NCBI GenBank assembly: GCA_003833135.1
Contig: QZLH01000144.1
Location: 41,604-105,603, forward strand
Reading direction: 5' to 3'
Length of the DNA stretch: 64,000 nucleotides
Source of the DNA: Oehlia diaphana
Taxonomy: Eukaryota > Glomeromycota > Glomeromycetes > Glomerales > Glomeraceae
The notes under the pieces were generated by a model. That model saw only the letters and a program-made list of their open reading frames with translations. It did not search any database and was not told the origin of the DNA. This document shows positions 13,838 to 24,819 of this stretch, in pieces; the first letter of the stretch is position 1; every line of letters starts with the position of its first letter. The position numbers and the translations under genes were made by a program.

Positions 13838-13990
13838 TCAGCAATTTTGCTGCCGGGAACTTGCCGTGGCGCCAAAAATAAAACACGTGACAGTCATGAT
13901 ACGTCGTGAAAATTATATATACATAATATACCGAATAAAATATACCGCCAACCCGCGAACCCGGCAAGTTCCCGGCAGCAAAATTGCTGA
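13838..13990. mobile_element. MITE-like element, 153 bp, 29-bp perfect terminal inverted repeats
   Basis: The left end 13838-13866 begins TCAGCAATTTTGCTGCC and the right end 13962-13990 is its exact reverse complement over 29 bp. The interior contains CACGTG at 13884-13889. No clear target-site duplication and no coding capacity, so it is non-autonomous. Confidence 0.8.
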
Positions 13991-14170
13991 CCAGATGTAC
14001 AAGCTGGATTTACCCGTAACTAAAAGTTACAGTCACGTGATATTTTGATTGTATTACGAATATCAAATATATAGATAATCTTTTTTCTGCCAATTCACAT
14101 GGACATAAAAAAAAATCTTTTTTCTGCTAATATATTGACTCCTTAATACTCTCTTTTCTTTATTTTAATA

Positions 14171-14601
14171 ATGGAAGAAATATACACTTGTAGCCGTTGT
14201 TCCCAAAGCAAAGCAGCAAAATTTTTTCTTATAGTAAAAAAGGAGAAGAGTTAAAGTATGTTCTCACTGTCGCGAACAAATATCTAACAATAAAAAGAAA
14301 AATATCACTTGATGAGTTAAAGCAAATCATTACTAAATAGATACGTGTTAATGATCATAACTGTTTTTTTCACAAAAGAATAAAACGTGTAGCATTTTCA
14401 AACTCAAATGGCAAAAGATTTTATTGATTTTATAATTATAATATTGCTAATTTTTTTCATTTTTTTTTATTTATAAAGCTTTACGTGATTACAAATGATT
14501 TAGTTTTCAATAATGGCAGCATACAAAATAATGAAGAAATAAAAGATGGTGAATTAATTTTTGCTGAACTGGAAACTTGTTTAGATGAAGCTAAAAAATA
14601 G
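14171..14601 (+). pseudogene. Fragment of a CxxC zinc-binding-type protein gene
   Basis: From an ATG at 14171 the frame reads MEEIYTCSRCSQSKAAKFFL and soon stops. After a change of frame the same strand continues with a second CxxC pair (CSHCREQ at about 14260). At about 14480-14601 a further open stretch (NNEEIKDGELIFAELETCL) ends in a stop. The spacing of two CxxC pairs around KGEELK resembles a zinc-knuckle module seen in Rhizophagus-type repeat families, but this is from memory. No intact frame joins the pieces, so I call it a decayed gene or element remnant. Exact limits are uncertain. Confidence 0.4.
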
Positions 14602-15543
14602 TTATAGAACAACACCAAGCAAAAAATTAACGCTAGGCCAATTAAGTAGTTAAAAATTTTTCAGGAATGAAAGACGATATTAAATTATATTCAAGAATAA
14701 TAACTTTACATGCACTTGTAAGGATCATAACGAGAATACATTGTTCTTAAGAGTAGCTTCTTTATTAATATGTACACGTTTAATAAAGCCTATTTAGTAA
14801 TAATAGTATCTAATTATATATTTTATTAATTATTTTAAAGTTGTAGCATTATAAAAATATAAAAAATACTGAATAAACTTAATACCGTTAATACCGTTAT
14901 TTGTCATCGTGATTGGTAAGTTGACGTAATCCGCAATTATGGATATTATGCGAAATTTTATGTTTATCAAATTTGATACTATTATTCTCATAGTTCTTCT
15001 TTTCATTAGATTCACTATTGAGAAATGTATCTCCTTTTCAATTAAATCATCTTTATATTCATATTCATCAAAAATACAAAATTTTGTGACTTTTGTGATA
15101 TATTATGAAATGCGATCAATCATCGTCCTCTGGTCCCCTGCTGGTATACACTGCGGCAATAATTTCAAGAGGAAATTGTTACCATGAGCAGAATTTGGAA
15201 TTCACTTCACGAATCTGGAGGAATGAACATATATGTGGAGACTAATAAATTATATTATATATTCCGTTCGGACACTTCAAAACATACCATTACAAATATG
15301 CAGTATAAAATCATAAAAAAATACTATACTACAGAAGTTGTTATATTATTATTCATTATTTTATTTGAATTGCATTTGCACTACTATATATAATTACATT
15401 TTCATACTATAATAACAAAGCATACATTATACGCAATGCAGTTTTTTAAAAAATATACACATTGAATATTTATACCAAGATTTCTCTCCCATCTTTTCTC
15501 CTCTTTCCATATTTTCCCAGTAATCCCATTAATCAGTAATAAA

Positions 15544-18500
15544 TCACGATTCATGGCACATCTCCCATTTATCAATCAAAGACTGACCCTCTTCCTGATT
15601 AAATATAATAGGTAAAGAAGATCTTGTTGCATTTACCCTATCCAATTCTTTATCACCAAAGGTGCTCCAATATTTATCTAATGGCCAAGGACGTGTATAA
15701 AGTACTTTAGATAGTCGTTTATTAATTTCATCATCAAATTTAAACGCTTCTACGCCTCGAATATACATAATTGTTGCTTTTCTCCAGATTCTCTTGATCG
15801 TGTTTGTTTATAATCTATGCTTTTCAGTCCTGATGTTGCTTCTTCTGTGGTTTCTCCCTGATGAAAATCAGCATAGATACCTAGAATCTTATAATCATCG
15901 TGACCACGTTCACCAAAATCAGATGCTGGATTTATTGATGAGAAATTGTCTTCTGTTTTATAGGTTGATTTTTTTGCATTCTTGTTTTGAATTGAAATGA
16001 CGCCATAACCAGAAGAGTATTTAAAGGGAATGATATGATCGATAGTTTCGTACCCAAATGGCATCTTGATGGCAGCATGGCGGTGATAAGCTTCTTTGAT
16101 AAGATCCTTCGTTAGGAATTTATTCCCGTTATATTTATTCGCATAATCCATTCTAGTAGTTAGCAAAGTTATCCAATGATTAAACCCAACTTCTGCATCT
16201 TGTATTCCCAATTTGTCAAGAAGCACATCATAGTCATTCATTTTTTTAAAAAAAAATTTTAAGGGAACTTTCTCCAAATATGTAACTAATGATCCAAACA
16301 TTCTTTTCGCAACATCTGCATATCTCATCGAAAATAGGGTGCGATTGACAAGCTCTCCTCTTTCTCCCACTTCTACTACCCCACGACTGAGCAGTTCCAC
16401 CAATGTGTCCAAGCAGTTTTCCCAACCAACATATTCAATGATTCCTTTTAGAGCTCCAGATGCAAGGATAGCATCAGAAGGATATGTGCAAAGAATGCTT
16501 GTACGATCAGGTGAAATCCCTATATCAGTAGCCATATGGGATGCTAACAGAATGTCTACTTCTGCAATTCGAGGAGAAACTTCAAAAGCCATGGTGCAAG
16601 AGATACATGCAAGTTAGCAATATAATCATCCTTCTTATTGCTAAAATCGCGGATCTTGGACGAAGCTAGTTGAATAAGTTCATCGACTTCATCTCCGGCT
16701 TTAGCAAGAGAACCCCAAAGGGGAGTTCCTAGATATGCAGCCCTTTTAAGATCGTAATCTTCACCAATTTTTTCAGCAAGTGATGCTAACACGTCCGTGG
16801 TACTGACATCTAAATACGCAGGAAATATTTGGAGATCTATTTTTCTGCAGAGACGGTATCTTTTATCGTTGGAGGAAGGAAATTGCCAATCTTCCCATTT
16901 GTGCTGAGAAGAACATTAAAGAATTCTTTCCATGAAATATCCCGAATTTGTCGTCTCCATTGAACAAAGTAGGATTCACCACTAGTTCTATGCGTAATTA
17001 ATTCATGTGCCTCGTCAATACAACAAACTACAGAGATAGCTATTTTGGGGTCGGGAAATAATTCCTTAACAAATTTTTTGCTATTGTATTTTGGTAAGTC
17101 ATATTTCACTAACGATTCCAAAACTACATTCCAGAATTTCTCACATTCGTTACCACCTCTAATTTGAATATTCCAAAACTGTTCTGCGTCCTATCCTTTG
17201 TTTCTAATTCCTTCGATTGCGGCACACAAAAGAAGTTGAATTTATTATCCCGAATTGTATCCAGAACTTGTTCAACACAAGGTGTTGATTTGGGGTATCC
17301 AGAATTATCCTCACTACGTTTACAGATGTACAAGACATAGATCCCCTTGGTTCTCAATTCCGCCACAAGACGCGTTTTTCCGGAACCGGAGCTTTGTATG
17401 ATTGCTAAATAAGGGGCGTATCTTTTATCTGACAACCAAATTTCATGAAAATATTTTAGCCGATCGTGAAATTTTCCATAGCAGAGCCTTGGTATTCAGT
17501 TTGGAATGCTTCTTCAATTCTTTTCGATTGAATATTATCTGTAAAAAAATAACAATATATACAGTATAATGAGTAATGATTTATAAACGCCAAACACTAA
17601 CACTTTGTACTATGCATTCTTACTCTTTTTTTTATCTTCACTTCCACTTGATGTGCTCTCGTCATCTAATGATAGCAAGTAAATAAAATGTCAGAATTGT
17701 ATTTAATATTCGAATCCAACCATGGTATACATACCATATTCTTTTACAATAACCTCTAATTTCATATTATACAGATAATTAATAGGAATATCGGGTTTCA
17801 AGGTTTCCGTTTCATTTACTTTGCGAAGGGAGATCAACTCATCGGAATATTTGCTGAGGATTTGAAACTTTTCTACGATTAAACTTTTAAAATCATTTAG
17901 ATAAAGAATATTAGCTGCTTCCAACTTTTCTTGTGTAAAGGAACGTTCTTCAAAATGATCATATAACCTCTAATTTCATATTATATAGATAATTAATATG
18001 AGTATCGGGTTTCAAGATTTCCGTTTCATTTACTTTGCGAAAGGAGATCAACCCATGGGAATAATTGCTGAGGGGTTGAAACTTTTCTACGATTAAACTT
18101 TTAAGATCATCTAGATAACGAATTCTAGCTTTTTCCAACTTTTCTTGTGTAAAGGAAATTTCTTCATAATTAACCCATATTCTATTATCTTTTTTAGTTA
18201 GATAGAATGTGAGTAAAAGAGTATTAAGACATTTCTTATAAAAAAATTCGTATATGGGCCAAACAATTAACTACCTTCTTCGAGCTTCAACATTTTGTTT
18301 GGAAAGTCTAAAAAGAAGAATGTGCCAAAAAAAGTCAATAGACAATTTAAATAAGTAAGAAGTAACGAAAAGATGGGACTACGAAGATATGAAAAAGAAT
18401 CGCGGAAGCACATTTTGTTCGATTTGGAGGCACTTGCCAGCAGCGAAGTCGTAGGACATGACGATGATGTGGATATTTTCCATGTTTCGGATCTTAAAAT

Positions 18501-18799
18501 TTTGATCATAAAGTTCATCTTTAAAATAATTTTCAAACCGTTTTTGAGGTTCCATTTCTATTCCAAGTTTGGCAATGTTATCAATAGAAATATCTTTTTT
18601 ATCAATAGGGCCATTAACTTTCCACATGTCGCAATTTTCAATTTGAATATTTGCTTGACAAGGTTCTTGAAAAGTGCAACCCTGTGTAGGCTTTTTGATC
18701 AGATAGCATTATGTACTTTTTTTCATCAGGGTCTTTGAAAATAGAAACTGATTCTAGATTTCTTTTGTTTACATGAAAGCAATTAAACGACCGATCCAT
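15544..18799 (-). pseudogene. Degraded Crinkler (CRN)-like gene: header, tandem duplicate, P-loop NTPase, possible nuclease tail
   Basis: Read on the minus strand. At about 18799-18380 is a header like the CRN N-terminal domain (MWKVNGPIDKKDISIDNI, ending MENIHIIV), itself split by a frame change near 18670. Next is a doubled segment (17751-18174). At 17435 begins a P-loop NTPase with Walker A QSSGSGKTRL, continuing through ICKRSEDNSGYPKSTP and, in another frame, SVVCCIDEAHEL (Walker B-like). Further frames cover 16792-16556, 16592-15750 and 15768-15544. The segment at about 15990 has TIDHIIPFKYSSG then ISIQNKN, which resembles the D...(E/Q)xK core of PD-(D/E)xK nucleases linked to CRN/RHS-type NTPases. 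Frame changes near 17470, 17150, 16850, 16600 and 15760 break the gene; homologous sense continues across each, so introns explain few of them. CRN-type proteins are effector-like or self-directed nucleases; here the gene looks dead. Limits are approximate. Confidence 0.7.
17751..18174. repeat. 214-bp tandem duplication, two diverged copies
   Basis: Copy 1 starts at 17751 and copy 2 at 17965, both opening AACCTCTAATTTCATATTAT. They differ at scattered positions, mostly substitutions (roughly 90% identical by eye). On the minus strand both copies stay largely open, encoding versions of a segment with LKSLIVEKFQ and RKVNETE(T/I)LKPD. It lies between the CRN header and the NTPase. Confidence 0.85.
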
Positions 18800-18883
18800 T
18801 AGGTGATATTGCTAAAATACGATAAAAAGAGTAAGTTTGAAGAAAGAAGTTTTTTTGAATCATTTTATCAGTTTATAAAGGGC

Positions 18884-18991
18884 GTACGGTGAATATTAAC
18901 GTACAAACTGGCTCGAGTTTAGGAGTTATGCACTTGCACGTGATAGCGTTAACGTTAATTCTGGCCAGTTTGTACTTTAATATCACCGTAC
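18884..18991. mobile_element. MITE-like element, 108 bp, imperfect ~28-bp TIRs
   Basis: Left end GTACGGTGAATATTAACGTA... and right end ...CAGTTTGTACTTTAATATCACCGTAC are reverse complements with a few mismatches. The loop includes GTTATGCACTTGCACGTG, which resembles the core of the larger elements at 36192 and 38755. It sits just upstream of the CRN-like header. Confidence 0.75.
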
Positions 18992-20503
18992 ACGGAAACA
19001 AATTTTCCACCCCCACGTGATTTTGTAAAATTCATCACCAGCATCACACCCCACCGCGTTTTCACTGTTTATATTTATCTGAGGGACCGATAACCACGGA
19101 AGAGACTATCATATGATTTTGATAGAAAAGGACTTATACGTAACGAGAATACTAAAGTGGGTTAACGAGCCGTCTACCAATTTGATAATAGTAATTCGTC
19201 CCATATTACCACCAGCAAATCTACCGAAGTACTTGTGAAATTTTTATTAGTAATGTATGATCAAAATAAAAATTGGGTAGCATCAAAGAATGGTAAAAGC
19301 GACATATCATTTGTTGTTTGCATTCCAAATGATTTCGTTCACTATGTACTAATTTCTGGAACGCTAAGTGTATATTTGATTGTACAAAAATAATAAATAC
19401 AATTTTCGGAATCAAAACATAGTTATTAAATAATCAACTATTTCATCGAAGAATTTTCTTTATCGTTAGTTATAGAATTTTCGGAAACAATATATTACAA
19501 TATATTCCTGTTCTGGAGTGCATATAATACAAGATGTAGAATTGTAATTATAGTGGGCTAAGTTTTCCGATTGATCATGGTTGATGAATGCGATGATATA
19601 ATTCCTTTGTCTGAATATTCGTAAGAATAATCCTAACTTCATATTGAATGCTGAAGATCTGATCCGTATATTAATCGTTCGATTTACATTTTTGTCATCA
19701 TGAAATACTATACTATCGTTAACGTGTGAAATAATTTGTATATATTGGAATCTTCGTATAAAAAAGAAACTTGAAAGAAACCATATCTACGATTGTGATG
19801 GGTTACCCGAATAGGTGTTAGATTATATTTGCCAAATTCTCATCGCCAAGGAGAGAGAGAAATAAAAGGGTAAGGCCATCAGGCGCCTTGCGGAAAATTC
19901 AGATACTGTAGATAACGGGGATCTTTGTATTTATGTTGAGCGTTGGTCTAAATTGCATTTATTATCATCTGTATGCTCAAACAAACGTCTTCGTATTAAT
20001 AAAGATATTTTAATTTCAGTGTAAGGGCAGGGAAAAAATACTTTTATCGAAAAATGCTTTATTTAAAAGCTAAATTAAATTCTAAAGAGAATGAATCTAT
20101 TTACTAGTGTTTTGTAAGTACATGGCAATTATTTCTTTGGAATTGATTCATCAACCGATACCTGTAATAAAATAGGTAGTTATTGTTAATTTCGAGATCA
20201 CACGAATTATTATTACTAAAGAACATCACTTTTATTTCCTTCACTCCAATTTCATCCTTCTTTACCTGAAATTTGAAGTTGCCAACGCCTCAGTTAAATC
20301 GACAATTTTCTTTGCTAGTCCCAGATCTAAAGCACTTTAGTAGATTCAGCATCGCCAAAAATTTGGAGGACTTCCCGACTACTAGTTTTTTCGTCTATTA
20401 TTTAACTACAGAAAGAGGAAGAGAGGTTTTTCTCTTATATAATGAATAAGTAAAATTTAATATCAAAAATTTATAATTTTTATTAACAATTTTTACTCTT
20501 TAT
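18992..20503. other. Intergenic, possible gene remnants only
   Basis: No intact gene. A plus-strand open stretch of about 75 codons without ATG (about 19165-19390) and a minus-strand stretch at about 20270-20360 have protein-like composition but are broken. I recognise neither. Confidence 0.4.
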
Positions 20504-23218
20504 TTAATCCAATAATTTACTACCTTCATTTAACCACCAATTAACACCAACATTTTTTTTAGTATAATCAATTTCATTACTAAGTACATCAAATAATACT
20601 TTTTGTAAAGCAAATAGTCCAATATTGCTATTACTTTTAATTTCATTTTCTTTTTCTTGTTTAAAAAACTCTTTAATTTTTGTTAGTAAATTTTCCATAA
20701 ATATTAAATTAATAGATTTAATTTGATCTATTAAAGTTAAAAGTAAATGACCTTTTTTTAAATATAATATTGCTTTAACTAAATTTTCTTGTTCATCTTG
20801 TTTTTTTTGTTCAAATACTTTTAATTTTTGATTTATTTGTTCTTGTTGATTTATTAATTGTTGTTCTAAATCTTTATTTGTTATATTTTGTGAAATTTCT
20901 GAAATAGAACCTAATAAAAAAAATAAACAATCTTTAATATTTAATATTTTCTTAAAAAAAAATAGTTATTCTTATAAAATATTAATTACCAGTATTAGGA
21001 TTACTAATGCTTTCAATTTTCTTTATAAGTATTTCTAGGCATAACCAAACTAAAGTATCATCAATATCTGATAATGATTTTAAAACAGCCGTATAAGCAA
21101 TTCTAAGTTGTCTAATATCGATTTTTGATGGATACATCTACAAAATTGAAATAAATAATTTGTATTTATCTTTTTTAGAAAGAAAAAAAAATCCCTTATA
21201 TTACTTACTGATAATATATAATTACAATAATATAAACTTAATTCTTTAATAACTCTTTTCTGATTATAAAATATTGATAATATAACAGTATTTGCTGATT
21301 CAAATATATTATTATCATCATTGTTCAACAAAATTCTGTAAATCCAATTATTTAATTATTATTAAGAATAAATTTTTTTTTTAAGAAATAATAAAATCAT
21401 TTTTAAGAAAGGATACGTGTCAAATGCTGGTAATATATGATTTTCCAAATAATTATCATCTAATACTTTAACAACTTGTTCAATAACAAGTAAATAATAA
21501 ACGACTCTACATTTTTCATGAGATTTATAAACATTCATATCTAATTCAATATTTTTTATAATATCAATCATTTCTCCTGAATTATTATTTACAATTATTT
21601 GATTTAATATATTAAAAAATACTTTTTTATATACTGAAAATCCATATAATGAAAATTTTGATGTTATAAAATATAGGTAAGAGTATGTCAATAAAATCAT
21701 CATTCTTTCTACAAAAGTAATAAATTTTACTTAAAAATTACAAGGTAAATATATTAAAACATATATTTGTATATTTTTAACTTACCTTGATTTTCAAAAA
21801 TATGTGGCTCAAATAATGATCTATCAGCAATGGACTTAAATATCATTGTAATTGTAAATAAAATAGACTTAAAAACTCGCCAAAGGAGTTTCATATTTTC
21901 TTTATTTTCGGGTTCTACATAATAAGATAGTTTCAGTTAAATTAAAAAATATGGCAATTTAAATTCTTATATATATTTACCTAAGGAATCTTCTTTTGTT
22001 AAACTAAGCGTAGGAGACTCATCCCATGATTTATATAGATTAATGGAAAATTTATTAATCCTAATTAAATTTGTAAAAAGTCAGTAAGAAATATAAAATA
22101 ATTTTCTTTCATAGATTTATAATACCTTAAAAGTAAAGAAGAAATATCATTATTATTGACAATTTGAGTTAATTTTGATATTGCCAATGAAATTTTTGAT
22201 AGCTCCTTGAAAAATATGTCGTTAACTTTTTCTTCAAGAACTTTAAACGACTTAGCCTTTTTTTACTTAATAGTATTAATAATTATATAATAAAGAACTT
22301 TAAAAACCAAAATAATTATATTCACTTACATTCCAACTCTGATTTTTAGTTATATCTTGTTCAATTTCATCAAGAAATTTTCCATCTTGAAATAATCGAG
22401 GGTTTTCCAACACAACACTCAATAACAAATGCATCAATCTTGTCTAGTATAAACAACAATTAATAATTTTGTCATAAATTAAGTTAACTTCTACCTATTA
22501 CCTTTGAATTTAATTCTCGTAATTGTGCTATCGAAATGAACGAAATACATTGTGCACATATATATGTTATAGTTTCTTTCTTTGCATCTAAATTAAAAAA
22601 AGATAAAATAATTAACATATTTTATTTTATGGTACATCTATAAAAAAAATTGTTATTTTACCTTCATTGACTTGATCAACTATAGAATCAATACTTTTCA
22701 GAAAAGCATTTTCTACTTCAGAGATAAGTTCACCGATTTTTTTTCTTTTTTTATTTGATTTCAAAAGTTGATACCCATTCCTATGAATTTTTTAAATAAA
22801 AAAAAAAATAATAAAATATTGTTTATATTCAAGTCCTGCTTATACTGATGGCTACTATTCGCACAAAATGATCCAATTTAACATAATTTTATAATTACAA
22901 GAAACCAGCCAAACCAACAAATCCTAAGAAATTATTTTCATATTCAAATACACTCAGTAAAGCTCTAACCCATTCAACTTTATCACTTTTCCAAAGTCGA
23001 TTATCATTAAGTTTTTTATTACTTGTGTACTGCAACATATAAAATATTGCCAATCCTTTATTAAAAGTATACTCTTTATCAATTTCATTTTCAGAAGAAA
23101 TAAAATCCTTTAAAATATCCTTAATAAATGAAAGAGATGATGAAGAATTTAGAAGTATTTTTGAAATACTTGCATGAGGCCCTCTATAAAAATTGGTGGT
23201 TTGTAAAGTTGTTGACAT
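20504..23218 (-). CDS. HEAT-like helical protein resembling fungal peroxin Pex8, 11 exons, 657 aa
   Basis: Minus-strand exons: 23218-22899, 22780-22662, 22587-22502, 22443-22330, 22256-22126, 22060-21981, 21914-21786, 21708-21417, 21335-21209, 21137-20990, 20931-20504. All have GT-AG borders, phases agree and the total is 1974 nt, so the gene is probably intact. The protein is almost wholly helical and leucine/isoleucine-rich. Near the C-terminal third it reads MYPSKIDIRQLRIAYTAVLK followed by DDTLVWLCLEIL, which resembles a block I recall from fungal Pex8 (a Pro, then QLRLAYTTLVR). The length fits Pex8 (about 590-710). Pex8 is a fungal peroxisomal matrix-side import factor linking docking and RING complexes; many end in a PTS1 SKL, and here SKL is followed by two more residues (EGSKLLD). 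A late coiled coil (NQQEQINQKLKVFEQKK) is also present. The gene model is strong, the name tentative. It is divergent from the MTA1-like gene, 172 bp apart. Confidence 0.75.
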
Positions 23219-23390
23219 AATTGAGCAGTTGAGCAGAAAAGAGTATTGTGAGCATTTTTTTAAAAAATCTCTAATCACGTGAAATTTGTGTCTAACATAA
23301 TTTTGCACGTGATGTCGTGTTAAACATATAAAAGTGATCTTTCCAAAAAAGATCTTGCATTAAATTTTTACGTGACTGACTTTATTGACC
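23219..23390. promoter_or_regulatory. Bidirectional promoter with two CACGTG boxes
   Basis: The 172 bp between the divergent Pex8-like and MTA1-like starts contain CACGTG at 23276-23281 and 23306-23311, and a TACGTGAC at about 23370. CACGTG is the E-box bound by bHLH factors in fungi (for example Cbf1-type); its use here is inference. Confidence 0.45.
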
Positions 23391-24819
23391 ATGTCAAAAA
23401 ACGAAACATTAACGTCACCAATAACTGCTAACAACGAAACTTGTTTTGCATACCCTTTTGAAGCTGGTTGTACTACTAACCATTCTTCTAATAATTTATC
23501 AAAAGATTCCTCGTTAGACGCAAGGTTAATAATTCTTTTAGAGAAGGAAACAGAATTAAAACTACAAATTGATGAATTAATAGAAGAAATTACGAATTTA
23601 GAAGCAATTACAAAAAATAGAAGTAGAAGTAATGGTGTTAATGAAGAAGATAAAGAAACAAAAAAGAATGAATTAAAGAAAGAAATTGCCGAAGGTATGA
23701 ATTTTTAAGCATTTTGACTTTATTGATTTAGAATTTTGAAATGATTAACGTTAGAATTTACAATATATCTACTAATTTATATAATTACAGAAATTTGTTG
23801 GGAAGATTTTGAAGCTCCGGAATGGTGCGTACCTATTAAAGCTGATGTATTAACATTTGAATGGGACGTAAGTACCAAAATACAAGATATTCAAAATTTT
23901 AGAATCTTCTTTTACGCGTTTTCTATAACTAATTCTCGTCTACAAATAGGAATTTGCTAAAGAATGTCAATTTGATGTAATTTTAATGGATCCACCATGG
24001 CAATTAGCGACACATGCTCCAACACGCGGTGTAGAGTATTATATGAATTCTCTTATCATTCTTTCTTATAGCATCAAGTGAATGACGGATTTTAAAGGTT
24101 CGTGTAATTGTTCTCACCAAACAAAGTTATTATCTTTTATTTTTTTTTCTTTTGTATATATGTATTTTATAAAGGTAGCTATAGCCTATCAACAATTACC
24201 GGATGTTTGTATCGAAGAATTGCCAATTCCTAAATTACAGAAAAATGGATTCTTGTTTATCTGGGTCATTAATAATAAATATTCTAAGGCATTCGAAATG
24301 ATGAAAAAATGGGGCTACACGTAAGTTGAGAATGTGATTTAATTTTTTTGTTTGTGATTCACTTTGTCACGTTATTTCTAAATTTAGGTACTGCGATGAC
24401 ATCACATGGGTTAAGCAAACGGTGAATAGAAGAATGGCCAAAGGACATGGATTTTATCTACAACACGCGAAAGAAACATGTTTAATGGGAAGAAAGGTAA
24501 GAGATTTCTATGTATTTTACTCTTATTTCATTGATTAATTTTGTTGAACCATTTTAATAGGGAGAAGACCCTCCGGGATGTAATCATTCGATTTCTTCGG
24601 ATGTGATATTTTCAGAACGACGAGGACAAAGTCAAAAACCCGAAGAATTATATGAAATGATTGAAGAGTTGGTCCCAAATGGTAACATTTATTATCCATT
24701 AGAAACTTCTTTTTCTTCATTATTTATACAATATGCATTTTTTAGGAAATTATTTGGAGATATTTGGACGTAAAAATAATTTGAGAGATTACTGGGTAAC
24801 TATAGGAAATGAATTGTGA
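23391..24819 (+). CDS. MT-A70 family adenine methyltransferase, MTA1/AMT1-like (putative DNA 6mA)
   Basis: Seven exons: 23391-23694, 23791-23867, 23950-24030, 24175-24320, 24388-24496, 24561-24681, 24746-24819 (912 nt, 303 aa, phases agree). Residues 1-40 are Thr/Asn-rich, then a coiled coil (LIILLEKETELKLQIDELIEE). The catalytic domain has FDVILMDPPW, with DPPW at 141-144, then QLATHAPTRG and VAIAYQQLPDVCIEELPI; later GFLFIWVINNKYSKA, WGYTYCDDITWVKQT, GHGFYLQHAKETCLMG, SSDVIFSERRGQSQKPEELY and LEIFGRKNNLRDYWVTIGNEL. All blocks of an active SAM-dependent MT-A70 enzyme are present. METTL3 shares DPPW but lacks the QL-x-PTRGVAIAY stretch, which I recall as a mark of the MTA1 DNA N6-adenine methyltransferases of ciliates and early-diverging fungi. 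METTL3 length is also much greater (about 580). Likely nuclear, acting with partner proteins not seen here. Confidence 0.85.

Noticed and set aside
13884..14039. Longer mobile element joining the 153-bp MITE with downstream CACGTG sequence
   Set aside because: Inverted-repeat pairing ends cleanly at 13838 and 13990; no second pair of ends was found.
16339..16617. Plus-strand open frame opposite the CRN NTPase
   Set aside because: Overlaps coding sense on the minus strand and has no domain of its own.
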